The position numbers were made by a program, and so were the translations under genes. Below the pieces are notes generated by a model, which saw nothing but the letters and a program-made list of their open reading frames with translations, had not been told where the DNA came from and made no database searches. A stretch of DNA of 64,000 bases, taken from assembly GCF_002270355.1 (NCBI RefSeq), contig NZ_NJFZ01000013.1:62001-126000 (forward strand), read 5' to 3'. The stretch is from Flectobacillus sp. BAB-3569. Lineage in GTDB: Bacteria; Bacteroidota; Bacteroidia; Cytophagales; Spirosomataceae. Positions 16,586 through 26,265 of the stretch are shown piece after piece (position 1 is the stretch's first letter; each line of letters starts with the position of its first letter).

Positions 16586-19390
16586 TTAAAAGAATCCTCC
16601 GTTTTTCTTGAGTTTGTCTGAGTGACCTTTAAGGTTATAAGTCAAGCTCAACATAAAGTAACGAGCTAGCGTAAGTGCTTGCTGGTTGCTCACGGTATTG
16701 AGGTATCCTGTTTGTACAATAGATTGACGTTTGTTGAAAATATCAAATGCTGCCAAACGTACTTCCATGCGATTTTCTTTCATAAATAATCTTCTAACCG
16801 AGGCATTAAGAATAGGTATTTCTTGGTCAAATCCAAAACGATCGTTGCGATAGCTGTTATAATCAAAGCTAGTTTCGAAGAAGGTCTTCTTAGCAAAATT
16901 CCATTTTACTGATGTCGATAAGCCCTTGGTACGGATATTTTGGTTTTGATTATTTTCAATCGTGTAAGAAATATTGTTGAATCCAAGATTTCCTTCGATA
17001 TTCATGATTAGCTTCTCACTTGGTGTAATACTAAAGCCAGCGTTAATCGTGTAATTTTTATTATTGGTTTGATTCACGATGGTATTCACAATGGTTGGCG
17101 TGTTAGAAGTATTAATATTTCCCGACAAGTTCATCGTCCATTTGGTTTTGATGATTGGGAAACTAGAATACATACCAAGGTTAAAGCTTTTACCTCCTGA
17201 CATATTTTCGGGACGAGTTCTTGTCACAAAGTTGGCATCTACTGTTTGGCTGTACACAATCTGGCTCAAGTAATAGCGATACGAAGACCAAATACCAATA
17301 CTAGCAAAAGTAGCAGGGTCAAACTTAGAAATATCAAAACTCAACTCGTGGTTTTTGGCTGGTAATAAGTCCTGATTACCCGAAGTGATATAGAATGGAT
17401 TGTTGTTCTGAACCACTGGTTGTAGGTCGGTAATACTTGGAGCTTCTACGTTGAGCGTATAGTTAAAGCCCATATACGCATTGTTTTTGAATTCGATATT
17501 AGCAGAAAAGTTTGGCGTCAGAGCTTGATATTGCTTACTGATATTTGCTGTAAGAGGTTTTCCTTTTTGAGGATATACCTTGCCATCCAAGTCATATTGT
17601 AATACTGCTAATCCGAATGATAAGTTGATTCCGTCATTTGAATATCTCAAACCTGAACCAACACGGTTGTAGGTAATTTGATTTTGATAATAGGTACTCA
17701 AACTATCATAACGTTGTGATTCCAAATTACCATTGAATGCGTCACGTCCTACATTTTGACCGCTGTTGTTGAAGTTATAGAAACTTTCCCAATAGACTTT
17801 TTTGGAAAGGGGCTCTAAGTAATTTACCCCAGCTTTAATCATCGTAGTGGTATTGGCATTTTGGTTGAGCTGAGAAATTGCACGAATTTGGTCGTTGACG
17901 TTAGTTGCGTTAAAGAAGCGTGTCAACGAGCGAATATTATCTGTTCCATCAGTCGATGAAGTACTTAAGGTGCTACTTGCTGCAAAAGTTCTTCCTTTTT
18001 TCTTAAACTTATGGCGATAAATAGCGGTGAAATTAAAGTTATAAGCATTCAGATTAGAGCCATTGTTCATGTTGATACGGTTCTGAACATCTTCTGAATT
18101 ATTCAAATACTGCTGAACTTGATTCACATTGCTATTACTACCACTAAAACGTAAATTGGTTTTTGCAATGATAGTATTTGAGGAGTCCAACATTTGTTCC
18201 AAACGAGCGGCTACGCTATGAGAGTTTCTAAAACTAACTGTATTGTTGGTATCAAGCGTCGTAAAATTGGAGTTTTGGAGGAAAGTTTTCGTACTCTGAT
18301 ATTGGTCGAGGTTTAACTTAGTTTGGTTATAGAAATAACTTGAACTAAACTTTGTCTTTTGGTGAGTGTAGTTGTAGTTGACACCAGTACCGAAGTTGTT
18401 AGTAAAGCCTTTTCCGTCAAAATTGTTCAGATAATCACCTTCCATATAATAGAATCTACTGCCATTACCAAAACCAAAATCTCCATTATCGTTAGAATTA
18501 AAAGAGTTATTCCCTTTAAATTCACCATAATCACTCCAGTTTACACCTGTTTCGTTGATATTATTGGCATATCCTAACACAGAGAACTGTTCTTTTTTGT
18601 TGAAACGGTTGTAATTTCCTCTTAATACGCCACGGTCAGAAGTACCAACAGCAGCTGTAATTTTTCCGAAAGCACCTTTCTTAAATTCGTCTTTCAGTTC
18701 AAGATTAATGGTTTTTTCTTTTTTCCCATCGTCAGCGCCCGTCAAAAGCGCTTGGTCAGATTTGCCATTATAGACCTGAACTTTAGAAATAGTTTCGGCG
18801 CCTAAGTTTTTGGTGGCAGCTTTGGGATCGTCACCAAAAAATGTTTTTCCGTCAACTAATACTCTTTTTACATCCTTTCCTTGGGCTTTAATATTACCGC
18901 TTGCATCAACTTCGATACCAGGGAGACGACGAAGGAGGTCTTCAACCGACGAACCAGGGGGAACTTTGAACGAAGCCGCATTATATTCGACTGTATCACC
19001 TTTGATGCTCAATGGAGCTTTAGCAGTTTTTACTACTACTTCTAGAAGTTCTTTAGCAATTGGCTTGATTTTGATAGGACCGAGGTCATTGACCTCACTG
19101 GGAAACTCTTTGAGTTTTTGTTGGTAAGGCAAAAATCCCACATAGGAGATTTTAAGCAAATACGAAGCATTTTTTACATTTCTGAATTCGAAGGAACCTT
19201 TGTCATTTGCTCTAGCAAAGTTCACCAATGACGAGTCTTTGGGTTGAAGAAGCATGACTGTTGCACCCGTAAGCGTCATAGCACTTGTATCTTGCACAAC
19301 ACCACGAATGGTCACACGAGCAGGATTTTGGGCAAAGAGGTTGTTACATGTAAAAAATAAAGCAATTAATAGAACTAAAGATTTGTTCAT
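16586..19390 (-). CDS. Outer-membrane beta-barrel protein, TonB-receptor-like (copy 2)
   Basis: 934-residue paralogue of the protein at 12748-15561. Signal peptide MNKSLVLLIALFFTCNNLFAQ, then a CarboxypepD_reg-like domain (GVVQDTSAMTLTGATVMLL), a plug-like region (GSSVEDLLRRLPGIEVDASG, then DGKTFFGDDPKAATKNLGAE, identical to copy 1), and a barrel ending in SLTYNLKGHSDKLKKNGGFF. The two copies align without large gaps. The plug is the most conserved part and the barrel loops differ, as expected after duplication and ligand-specificity drift. It is the first gene of the four-gene minus-strand array, so the main promoter should lie in 19391-19500. Confidence 0.9.
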   Translation of the reverse strand: MNKSLVLLIALFFTCNNLFAQNPARVTIRGVVQDTSAMTLTGATVMLLQPKDSSLVNFARANDKGSFEFRNVKNASYLLKISYVGFLPYQQKLKEFPSEVNDLGPIKIKPIAKELLEVVVKTAKAPLSIKGDTVEYNAASFKVPPGSSVEDLLRRLPGIEVDASGNIKAQGKDVKRVLVDGKTFFGDDPKAATKNLGAETISKVQVYNGKSDQALLTGADDGKKEKTINLELKDEFKKGAFGKITAAVGTSDRGVLRGNYNRFNKKEQFSVLGYANNINETGVNWSDYGEFKGNNSFNSNDNGDFGFGNGSRFYYMEGDYLNNFDGKGFTNNFGTGVNYNYTHQKTKFSSSYFYNQTKLNLDQYQSTKTFLQNSNFTTLDTNNTVSFRNSHSVAARLEQMLDSSNTIIAKTNLRFSGSNSNVNQVQQYLNNSEDVQNRINMNNGSNLNAYNFNFTAIYRHKFKKKGRTFAASSTLSTSSTDGTDNIRSLTRFFNATNVNDQIRAISQLNQNANTTTMIKAGVNYLEPLSKKVYWESFYNFNNSGQNVGRDAFNGNLESQRYDSLSTYYQNQITYNRVGSGLRYSNDGINLSFGLAVLQYDLDGKVYPQKGKPLTANISKQYQALTPNFSANIEFKNNAYMGFNYTLNVEAPSITDLQPVVQNNNPFYITSGNQDLLPAKNHELSFDISKFDPATFASIGIWSSYRYYLSQIVYSQTVDANFVTRTRPENMSGGKSFNLGMYSSFPIIKTKWTMNLSGNINTSNTPTIVNTIVNQTNNKNYTINAGFSITPSEKLIMNIEGNLGFNNISYTIENNQNQNIRTKGLSTSVKWNFAKKTFFETSFDYNSYRNDRFGFDQEIPILNASVRRLFMKENRMEVRLAAFDIFNKRQSIVQTGYLNTVSNQQALTLARYFMLSLTYNLKGHSDKLKKNGGFF

Positions 19391-19890
19391 AGAATTTTGA
19401 ATTTTAGATTTTTGGGAGGCAATAAGAGTGCTGAATTGTGAGTGATGAGTTTTGAGTATAATTTATGGTTACTCATATTTTATCTCATTAATTTCTCTAA
19501 CTTAATTCTGCACGACTACGTATATGGTTTATGGATCGGTGTATATATGGGGGTTTCGGCTCTGAGCTTTCGGCTTTCAGCAAAATGTATTTTGCAAACA
19601 ACATATCACTACAAGAACATGAATCCGCTTTGTGCCTGTTGCCTTTGTGCCTATTTCAACATAAATTTATGTAACAAAACAAGACCATTTATGAATTTAA
19701 GAATTTTTAACTAAAAGCTTAGCCAAATAACTAAAAAAATAGTTAAAAGTCAACTAACAAAAGATTAGACTTATATGATGCATGCTTGCAAGATATAGGA
19801 TATCAAAAAGAAGTAAGGAAGGAATGGGATGAAAGGCTTAAAATATGGGCTGGAATTCTTAGAAAGAATACTTTTTGGTAGAAAACTATA
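19391..19890. repeat. Intergenic region with degenerate dispersed repeats
   Basis: About 500 bp without a believable gene. 19429-19470 has word-like runs (GTGCTGAATTGTGAGTGATG) related to 31101-31150. 19557-19585 (TTTCGGCTTTCAGC) and 19634-19652 (GCCTGTTGCCTTTGTGCCT) form an inverted relative of repeats at 32158-32304 and 46998-47130. Promoters for the barrel array must be in the right-hand part near 19391-19430. Confidence 0.6.
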
Positions 19891-19891
19891 T

Positions 19892-19928
19892 CAAAAAATA
19901 AACCGCAGAAAAAGCTTCTCTGCGGTTT
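19892..19928 (-). terminator. Intrinsic terminator of the RND operon
   Basis: Perfect 10-bp stem (AAACCGCAGA at 19900-19909, complement at 19919-19928). On the minus strand it is followed by a T-rich tract (complement of 19892-19899). It is 30 bp beyond the permease stop. Confidence 0.92.
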
Positions 19929-19958
19929 AAACGAAATACCAAGTTAAAAATTATGGTC

Positions 19959-22900
19959 TTAAGCAGTTTTTGCTGCTTTGCGACGAAGAATTCTATTTTT
20001 CAACGATTCTATAATCATATACATACAAGGTACAAGTAAGAGCGTCAACAAGAGTGAACTTGTCAAACCACCAATAATAACCCATGCCATACCATTTTTT
20101 ACTTCTGCACCTGCGCCACTTGCAATAGCAATCGGAAGCATACCTGCAATCATAGCGATTGTGGTCATCAAAATTGGACGTAAACGTTCTTTACCTGCCT
20201 CAATCAATGCTTCTTTTACGGAAAGTCCTGTTTCTTTTAGGTGATTGGTAAAGTCGACAATCAAAATACCATTTTTGGCAACTAGCCCCAACAACATAAT
20301 CAAACCTACGATAGCAAAGATAGTCAACGATTCCATCGTCAAAGCAAGAGCCAATAGCGCACCAATTAAGGCCACAGGAATCGAAAATAATACCACAAAA
20401 GGATACACCACACTTTCGTACAAAGCCACCATAATGAGGTATACCAAAATGACACCCAGCAAGAAAGCAAATCCAAGACTACCGAAGGCGTCTTTCTGGC
20501 GCTGAATTTCGCCTAAATATTCAATTGTTAATCCTTGTGGCAATTTGAGTTTATCGATTTTCTTCTGGATATCTGCTACAATCGTACCTGTTGCACGACC
20601 CACAGCCGATGCCGTAACTTTAATCGAGTTCATTCTATCAGAACGTTCCAATACCGATTGTCCAACTACTTCTGTTACGTTAGCTACATCTTTAAGTTTG
20701 ATGATAGCACCACGACTATTTCGTAAAGTCAAATCACGAACGTTTTCAATCGAACGTTTATCGGCTTTATCTAAAGTAATATTGATGGGATATTCCTCAC
20801 CTGATTGTCTGAACTTAGACTGGTCATTACCTCTAAATGCTAGTTGAATAGCTCCACCTACTTCTGGGACACTCAAACCAAGGTTAGCAATTTTCTCACG
20901 GTCTAGTTGTACCGAAATTTCAGATTTTAAACTTTTGGTCGAAAATTCCACATAGTCTGTCCCAGGCGTTGTGCGAACAATTTCTTTCACCTGATTGGCA
21001 ACCTGCTGAATCTCGTTCATGTTAACCCCCTTAATCGCGATTTGAATAGGAGCTTCACTGTTTCCTGTAATACCTGTCAAACGAATTACCACTTTTACCC
21101 CGGGGATTTTATTGATTTCATCACGCAATTGTGTACCAAAAATTTCTGAAGATACTTTACGATTCTCTTTTGGTACCAAGGTTACTGCAATTTCAGAGAT
21201 ATTACTGTTGCTACCACCTGAACCCATAGCACCCGTTTGAGTACCAATGTTGGCAAATACCTTTTCTACTTCTGGTTTTTGCAAAATCATTTGTTCGATT
21301 TGCTTAGTAACCAAGTTTGTTTGTGACAACGGCGTTTGTGGAGATAACTCTAATTGAATGGTTAGTTCACCACGGTCTCCATTTCCTGCAAAAGATGATC
21401 CAATAAAACCAGCAGGTAATAATGAAAATGCACCTACAAACAATATTAAGATGGCTATCAAAACCCAACGTTTGTGAGTTAATGACCAAGTTAAAATTTT
21501 GCCATATTCATCCTTAACGCCATCTAGGAAATTTTCAAATCCTAAATTGATACGCCCCCATAAGCTCGATTTGCTCAATATTTCGACTTTACCCCATCTT
21601 GAAGCCAATAAAGGAGTTAATGTAAATGATACAAACAAACTCATTAGGGTTGAGAATACTACTACTAATGAAAACTCTCTCAGGATATTACCAATCAAAC
21701 CACCGCTCATTGACAGAGGTAAAAATACTACCACGTCCACCAAAGTAATCGCTACCGCTGTAAAACCAATTTCCTGACGACCTTCAAGAGCTGATTCTAT
21801 TTTACCTTTACCCATTTCGAGGTGTCGGTAAATGTTTTCTAAAACCACAATACTATCATCGACCAAGATACCTACTACTAATGAGAGACCCATCAAAGTC
21901 ATCAAGTTGAGTGAGAATCCGAAGACATACATCAAGATGAATGTCGGAATCATTGCCGAAGGAATTGCTACCAATACAAACAATGAGCTACGGAAACTAT
22001 GTAGGAAAAATAGCATTACACCACCCACAATGATAATTGCCAAAAAGAGGTCATGTACCACCGCATCAGCAGACGCCAAGGTATAAACCGATTGGTCATT
22101 AGCAATTTCGTAGTCAAATTTCTGTGAAGTATATTGTTTCTTTATATCAATCAATTTCTCCTTGACAAACTTACTCACATTTACAGCATTGGCGTCTGCC
22201 TGTTTTACGATTTCGATACCAATACCCGCTTTCCCATTGTTTCGGTTGAGTGTTGTTGGCTCTGTTTGGGCATCGGTAATCGTTCCCAAATCTGACAATA
22301 ATACTCTACTTCCATCAGCATTTTGGCGGATAATCAATCGACGAAGCTCCTCAACCTTAACCAATTTGGCATCCAAACGAATAGAAGTACGGTTATCGTT
22401 GTTTAATACGCTACCCGCCGGATAAGACATATTACTGTTAGCAATCATTTGGTTAACCTGTGCCGAAGAAATACTGTACGCCTGTAATTTGTCATTATCT
22501 AGGCTTACTTGAATCTCTCTCTCGCTACCACCAATCAAACGAACCGTACCTACACCAGCCACGTTGGCAATTTGCGGTTTGATTTTTTGCTCAATCAAAT
22601 CATATAAAGCTGGCTCTGATAAGTTTGCCGATGCAGAGATACGCAACACAGGAATTTCGTCTGTATTATAACGGTTTACCACAGGATCGTCGGCATCGTC
22701 GGGAAGCGTAGATTTAATTTGGTTAATCTTTCTTTCGGCATCGCGCTGCGCATCGAGGGTATTTACACCAGATTTTAATTGAATCGTAATCAACGAAAGA
22801 CCTTCCATTGACTGCGAAGACATTTTATCAATACCTTCGATAGCCGAGACAGCTTCTTCGATAGGTTTGGTTACAACATTTTGTATTTCATCAGACGATG

Positions 22901-23060
22901 CCCCACGGTACACCGTTTGAACCATAATCACATTTGCCTCAAATTTGGGCAAAAGGTTATAATTAAGCTGTTTATAGCTAACGAACCCAAATAGAATTAA
23001 CGTTACAAAAATTACGGTAATCAACAAGGGTCGTTTTATAGATAGTTCGGTAACTGACAT
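19959..23060 (-). CDS. RND efflux transporter permease (AcrB/HAE-1 type)
   Basis: 1033-residue inner-membrane proton-driven pump. The topology is classical: TM1 near the N terminus (PLLITVIFVTLILFGF), a large periplasmic porter loop, TM2-7, a second periplasmic loop and TM8-12. The proton-relay aspartates are present in TM4 (VVGILVDDSIVVLENIYRH). The C terminus carries GLVAKNGILIVDFTNH, typical of hydrophobe/amphiphile exporters rather than metal pumps. It is the last gene of a four-gene operon (marR, tolC, MFP, permease) and lies 23 bp after the adaptor gene. It would extrude drugs, dyes or toxic metabolites through the TolC-like channel. Confidence 0.96.
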   Translation of the reverse strand: MSVTELSIKRPLLITVIFVTLILFGFVSYKQLNYNLLPKFEANVIMVQTVYRGASSDEIQNVVTKPIEEAVSAIEGIDKMSSQSMEGLSLITIQLKSGVNTLDAQRDAERKINQIKSTLPDDADDPVVNRYNTDEIPVLRISASANLSEPALYDLIEQKIKPQIANVAGVGTVRLIGGSEREIQVSLDNDKLQAYSISSAQVNQMIANSNMSYPAGSVLNNDNRTSIRLDAKLVKVEELRRLIIRQNADGSRVLLSDLGTITDAQTEPTTLNRNNGKAGIGIEIVKQADANAVNVSKFVKEKLIDIKKQYTSQKFDYEIANDQSVYTLASADAVVHDLFLAIIIVGGVMLFFLHSFRSSLFVLVAIPSAMIPTFILMYVFGFSLNLMTLMGLSLVVGILVDDSIVVLENIYRHLEMGKGKIESALEGRQEIGFTAVAITLVDVVVFLPLSMSGGLIGNILREFSLVVVFSTLMSLFVSFTLTPLLASRWGKVEILSKSSLWGRINLGFENFLDGVKDEYGKILTWSLTHKRWVLIAILILFVGAFSLLPAGFIGSSFAGNGDRGELTIQLELSPQTPLSQTNLVTKQIEQMILQKPEVEKVFANIGTQTGAMGSGGSNSNISEIAVTLVPKENRKVSSEIFGTQLRDEINKIPGVKVVIRLTGITGNSEAPIQIAIKGVNMNEIQQVANQVKEIVRTTPGTDYVEFSTKSLKSEISVQLDREKIANLGLSVPEVGGAIQLAFRGNDQSKFRQSGEEYPINITLDKADKRSIENVRDLTLRNSRGAIIKLKDVANVTEVVGQSVLERSDRMNSIKVTASAVGRATGTIVADIQKKIDKLKLPQGLTIEYLGEIQRQKDAFGSLGFAFLLGVILVYLIMVALYESVVYPFVVLFSIPVALIGALLALALTMESLTIFAIVGLIMLLGLVAKNGILIVDFTNHLKETGLSVKEALIEAGKERLRPILMTTIAMIAGMLPIAIASGAGAEVKNGMAWVIIGGLTSSLLLTLLLVPCMYMIIESLKNRILRRKAAKTA

Positions 23061-23083
23061 ATTCTTATGATAGTTAGCTGTTA

Positions 23084-24133
23084 TTAATTAGACGTTTTGG
23101 TAATTTTAGTCCCGTTAGTCAAGTTGATTTGACCACTTGTAACGACCTCTTGACCTTGTTGTAAACCTGAGATAATCTCGATATTTTCGCCAATTTCACG
23201 ACCCAATGTTACTTTTTGAACAATAGCCTTTCCATCTTGAACAACATATACATAAGGATTTTTGATACCTTCTGCCAAAGCCAATTTTGGAATTTGCAAC
23301 ACGCTTCCTTTGCGTCCTAAATCAAAGTTGACCATCACATACGTACCTGCACGAAGGCTATTGCCCGTCAAAGTCAATTCTACACGATAGTTGTGGTTTT
23401 CGTCGCCTTTAGGAGAAATGAATTTTACTTTTCCTACAAAAGTTTTATTTGGAAAAACATCCGTTGTAATTTTTGCAGATTGACCAATTTTTAACTGGTA
23501 AACATCTTTTTCGTTGACATAAACCACCGCTTTCAAATTCACATCATCTACAATTGTCGCGATAATATTGCCAGGGTTTGCATATTCACCAGCCATTAAT
23601 TTGCGAGAAGTAATCACACCACTGATTGGTGAAATAATATTACCATCAGCGATTTGTTGTTTGGTCAATTCGATTTGAATACGTGTGTTTTCAACATCAT
23701 ATTTGGAGTTGGTTACGCTCACTTCTGTACCTGCATTTCCTTTAAACAAATCGGTATTACGCTTCAAATCCTTTTCTAATTTGTCGAGTGTCAACTGATT
23801 AGCTTTCAAATTGATTTGTTTTACCTTAGAATCCAAAGTACCAATTACCTGTCCTTTGCGAACACGCGAACCAACTTCGATACCCAACGTTTCGATTTTA
23901 CCTTGAATAGCACTTGTAATAGTAGCCTCGTTGGTCAATTCGATGTTGGCAGGAAGACTCACATCCCCAGCCAATTCTTGATAGCTTACTTGGTAAGTTG
24001 AAACAGCCACTGGCAATGCCGTGCGATCTACCACTACCTTGTTTGCTTCAATCTTCTTTTTGTTTTTATATAGCGTAAATCCAATTAATCCTACCAGAGC
24101 AATAATGGATAGTGTGATTACTGACTTTTTCAT
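23084..24133 (-). CDS. RND efflux periplasmic adaptor (membrane fusion protein)
   Basis: 349-residue HlyD/AcrA-type adaptor that links the permease to the outer-membrane channel. An N-terminal anchor helix (SVITLSIIALVGLIGFTLY) leads to a barrel-sandwich half (TITSAIQGKIETLGIEVGSRVRKG), a short coiled-coil hairpin (about residues 105-160, QLTLDKLEKDLKRNTDLFKG), the second lipoyl half (GNIISPISGVITSRKL), and a beta-barrel/membrane-proximal domain. It is 12 bp from the upstream TolC gene and 23 bp from the permease, so one transcript is expected. There is no lipobox; the anchor appears to be an uncleaved helix. Confidence 0.95.
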   Translation of the reverse strand: MKKSVITLSIIALVGLIGFTLYKNKKKIEANKVVVDRTALPVAVSTYQVSYQELAGDVSLPANIELTNEATITSAIQGKIETLGIEVGSRVRKGQVIGTLDSKVKQINLKANQLTLDKLEKDLKRNTDLFKGNAGTEVSVTNSKYDVENTRIQIELTKQQIADGNIISPISGVITSRKLMAGEYANPGNIIATIVDDVNLKAVVYVNEKDVYQLKIGQSAKITTDVFPNKTFVGKVKFISPKGDENHNYRVELTLTGNSLRAGTYVMVNFDLGRKGSVLQIPKLALAEGIKNPYVYVVQDGKAIVQKVTLGREIGENIEIISGLQQGQEVVTSGQINLTNGTKITKTSN

Positions 24134-24145
24134 TGATATTTTTGA

Positions 24146-25477
24146 TTAAAATTGATTGATATAGCTTTTTAAAGACCCTTTTGATTTTTCGTATTCCAAT
24201 CTCGAACTCAGCACATTGATCAACGAAGTCATGTAATTACTTTGTGCTTCTTTGAACGAGTAATCAGAATTGAGTAAATCTGACAATGTTGCCACTCCTT
24301 TTTCGTATTCTACAGTGGTACTTTCTAAGACAGTTTTAGCAAAAGTGAGGTTCTCACGGTTGATGCTCAAATCTGATTGAGACTTTTGCAATTGTGCTGA
24401 TGAGTTATGATAAACCATCGAAAGGTTATCACTCATCAGCTTATAATTGGCCTTGGCGTTCAGCAATGAGATTTCAGCTTGTTTGAGTTGACTACTTTTA
24501 CGGTATCCGCTAAACATTGGGATGTTTATTTTTAAACCCACTGTCGAGAAATCAAACCATTTACCAAATGAAGGGCCAAATTCATTTCCAAAACTTTGTC
24601 CACCATAACGAGCATACATCGAAACCGTTGGTAAGAAAGCAGCTTCTTTACGTTTTACATCAAATGACAAAAGAGAGGCATTGGCATTCTGAATTTTGAG
24701 ATCTAATAAGTTGCCTATTTCAAAACCATTTTCTTTTTCTACCAGCGCCATTCCTTCGTAATTCAAAGACTCAACATCCACTACATCTTCGGTAACGGGC
24801 ATACCAATGGCATTTTTAAGACGATTTAATGCGATTTGCTTATTTACCTGTAGGATTGACTTCTGAGCAACAATATTGTTCAAACTCGCTTTGGTACGAT
24901 CATACTCTGTTTTTTTGATGACGCCTTTCTCTAAACGAAGCGCCAAAATCTCTAACAAGTCCTTATATTTCTTTTCGTTTTCAAGCGTTAATTTTTCCTG
25001 CTCCTTGATGACTAATACTTGAAAATATGCACTGACTGTATTATAAATCAGTTGCTCTTGATTTTGTTCTTTCTTAAAAGCAGAAAGCTGGTTGTTGGGT
25101 TCTGCAGCTTTGATACCTACCAACATCGACTTGTCATAAATTACTTGGTCGAGTTGAGCGGTCCCCATAGTATTATATTGATTACCAAACTGTAACCTGA
25201 TTTCAGTCGGAGAAAACGCCCCCGCAGGAATAACCGTAATTTGGCGTTTGAGGTTGTCATCAAATGTGATGGTACCATTTACTTGAGGCAAATAACCCGC
25301 TAATGCTTCTACCGATTTTTGTTTGGCTAGGGCTATTTCGTTCTCATAAATTGTATTACTCACATGATTTTTGAGCGCATAATCTACACTCGATTTTAAA
25401 GTCAAACGTTGCTGTGCCTTGGCACTCAGCGAAAGCCAACATCCTAACAGCGCTAGGTAATATGGTATTGTTTTCAT
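24146..25477 (-). CDS. TolC family outer-membrane efflux channel
   Basis: 443-residue outer-membrane factor. A signal peptide (MKTIPYYLALLGCWLSLSAKAQ) is followed by two OEP repeats with long coiled helices (about 25-230 and 240-440), including the typical ALAGYLPQVNGTITFDDN and the second-repeat equivalent KEAAFLPTVSMYARYGG. It is the first structural gene of the efflux operon after the MarR regulator. A perfect inverted repeat at 25513-25535 lies 36 bp upstream of its start and is a good repressor-site candidate. Confidence 0.95.
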   Translation of the reverse strand: MKTIPYYLALLGCWLSLSAKAQQRLTLKSSVDYALKNHVSNTIYENEIALAKQKSVEALAGYLPQVNGTITFDDNLKRQITVIPAGAFSPTEIRLQFGNQYNTMGTAQLDQVIYDKSMLVGIKAAEPNNQLSAFKKEQNQEQLIYNTVSAYFQVLVIKEQEKLTLENEKKYKDLLEILALRLEKGVIKKTEYDRTKASLNNIVAQKSILQVNKQIALNRLKNAIGMPVTEDVVDVESLNYEGMALVEKENGFEIGNLLDLKIQNANASLLSFDVKRKEAAFLPTVSMYARYGGQSFGNEFGPSFGKWFDFSTVGLKINIPMFSGYRKSSQLKQAEISLLNAKANYKLMSDNLSMVYHNSSAQLQKSQSDLSINRENLTFAKTVLESTTVEYEKGVATLSDLLNSDYSFKEAQSNYMTSLINVLSSRLEYEKSKGSLKSYINQF

Positions 25478-25512
25478 AAAAGAGTAGTTGATTTTAATAT
25501 TGTTGAAATTTC

Positions 25513-25535
25513 AATAGTTGATTTTGTCAACTATT
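25513..25535. promoter_or_regulatory. Candidate MarR operator between marR and tolC
   Basis: Perfect 9-bp inverted repeat AATAGTTGA-N5-TCAACTATT, 36 bp upstream of the tolC start and just past the marR stop. The same element with one mismatch stands in front of marR (26011-26033). Such repetition around an autoregulated efflux repressor is the expected MarR operator pattern. Confidence 0.75.
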
Positions 25536-25547
25536 TGGGCAAAAAAA

Positions 25548-25979
25548 TTATTTTTCTGAATTTTGTTTTAATTTGATGAGCACCTTGGTAAATACTTCAA
25601 GCTCTTCTTCTGTAATACCTACCAAATTTCTTTCGGTCACCACATCGATAACCTCTTGGCACTGTTTCATAATATCTTTTCCTGCTTCGGTAATCACCAA
25701 ATGTTTTTTGCGACGGTCGGTGGTGTCGTTTACACGAATCAAATAGCCCATTGACTCCAACTGATCTATATGACGCATTACAGCCGACTTATCTTTATGA
25801 ATCATTTCGGCTAAATCTGACTGAATTGTTTCTTCTTTTGAAGCAATAAGATGTAATAAAAAATGCTGCTCTGGTAAAATTTGAATACCTGCATTTGCTA
25901 ATTCACGAGCCGATTGTTTGAACAATGCCTTGACTGTATCAGCAAAAAGATATCTAAATGAATTGCGTTGTACTTCCAT
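25548..25979 (-). CDS. MarR family transcriptional regulator of the efflux operon
   Basis: 143-residue winged-helix repressor. The HTH lies at about residues 52-75 (TIQSDLAEMIHKDKSAVMRHID) and the wing contains DTTDRRKKHLVITEAG, the classical MarR D-x-R-x-x-x-[VIL] signature. It has no cysteine near the N terminus, so ligand sensing rather than thiol oxidation is likely. It is the first gene of the operon; candidate operators lie 32 bp upstream of its start and again before tolC, implying control of both itself and the pump genes. Derepression by a pump substrate is inferred from other MarR-efflux systems. Confidence 0.93.
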   Translation of the reverse strand: MEVQRNSFRYLFADTVKALFKQSARELANAGIQILPEQHFLLHLIASKEETIQSDLAEMIHKDKSAVMRHIDQLESMGYLIRVNDTTDRRKKHLVITEAGKDIMKQCQEVIDVVTERNLVGITEEELEVFTKVLIKLKQNSEK

Positions 25980-26010
25980 TATCGTTGACTTTAAAAAAGT
26001 TGATTTTTAA

Positions 26011-26033
26011 AATAGTTGACAAAATCAACGATT
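26011..26033. promoter_or_regulatory. Candidate MarR operator upstream of marR
   Basis: Inverted repeat AATAGTTGA-N5-TCAACGATT (one mismatch), the same element as at 25513-25535. Additional GTTGA half-sites occur at 25984-26002, giving a cluster between the operator and the marR start. Confidence 0.75.
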
Positions 26034-26265
26034 CAAAATTAGAATATCAAATCGAATTCTCCAAAGAAATTTGACAAAAAGTAAAAAAAGAGCATTAACT
26101 GGCAGATAATCAGACTCCAATGGACAAAATGTGTTTACAAGAACCTAAAAACCAAGTAGTATTATGGAAGAATCTAGAATGAAAGTTGGGTAGGACGCAA
26201 GAATAAAATATCTTCGTAATGATTAGGTATGAATAAAAAGGTATCAACCCCATAAATGGATAATA

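Noticed and set aside
19442-19714. 90-codon frame on the + strand upstream of the barrel array
   Set aside because: It is made of the degenerate intergenic repeats, is rich in Cys/Leu/Tyr without any motif, and similar frames arise in other repeat copies.
19831-19929. Short frame MKGLKYGLEFLERILF on the + strand
   Set aside because: It runs through both arms of the RND operon terminator, is only about 32 codons long and shows no family.
21499-22086. Antisense frames opposite the RND permease
   Set aside because: The composition (Thr/Asn/Ile-rich, no motifs) is that of a complementary-strand shadow.
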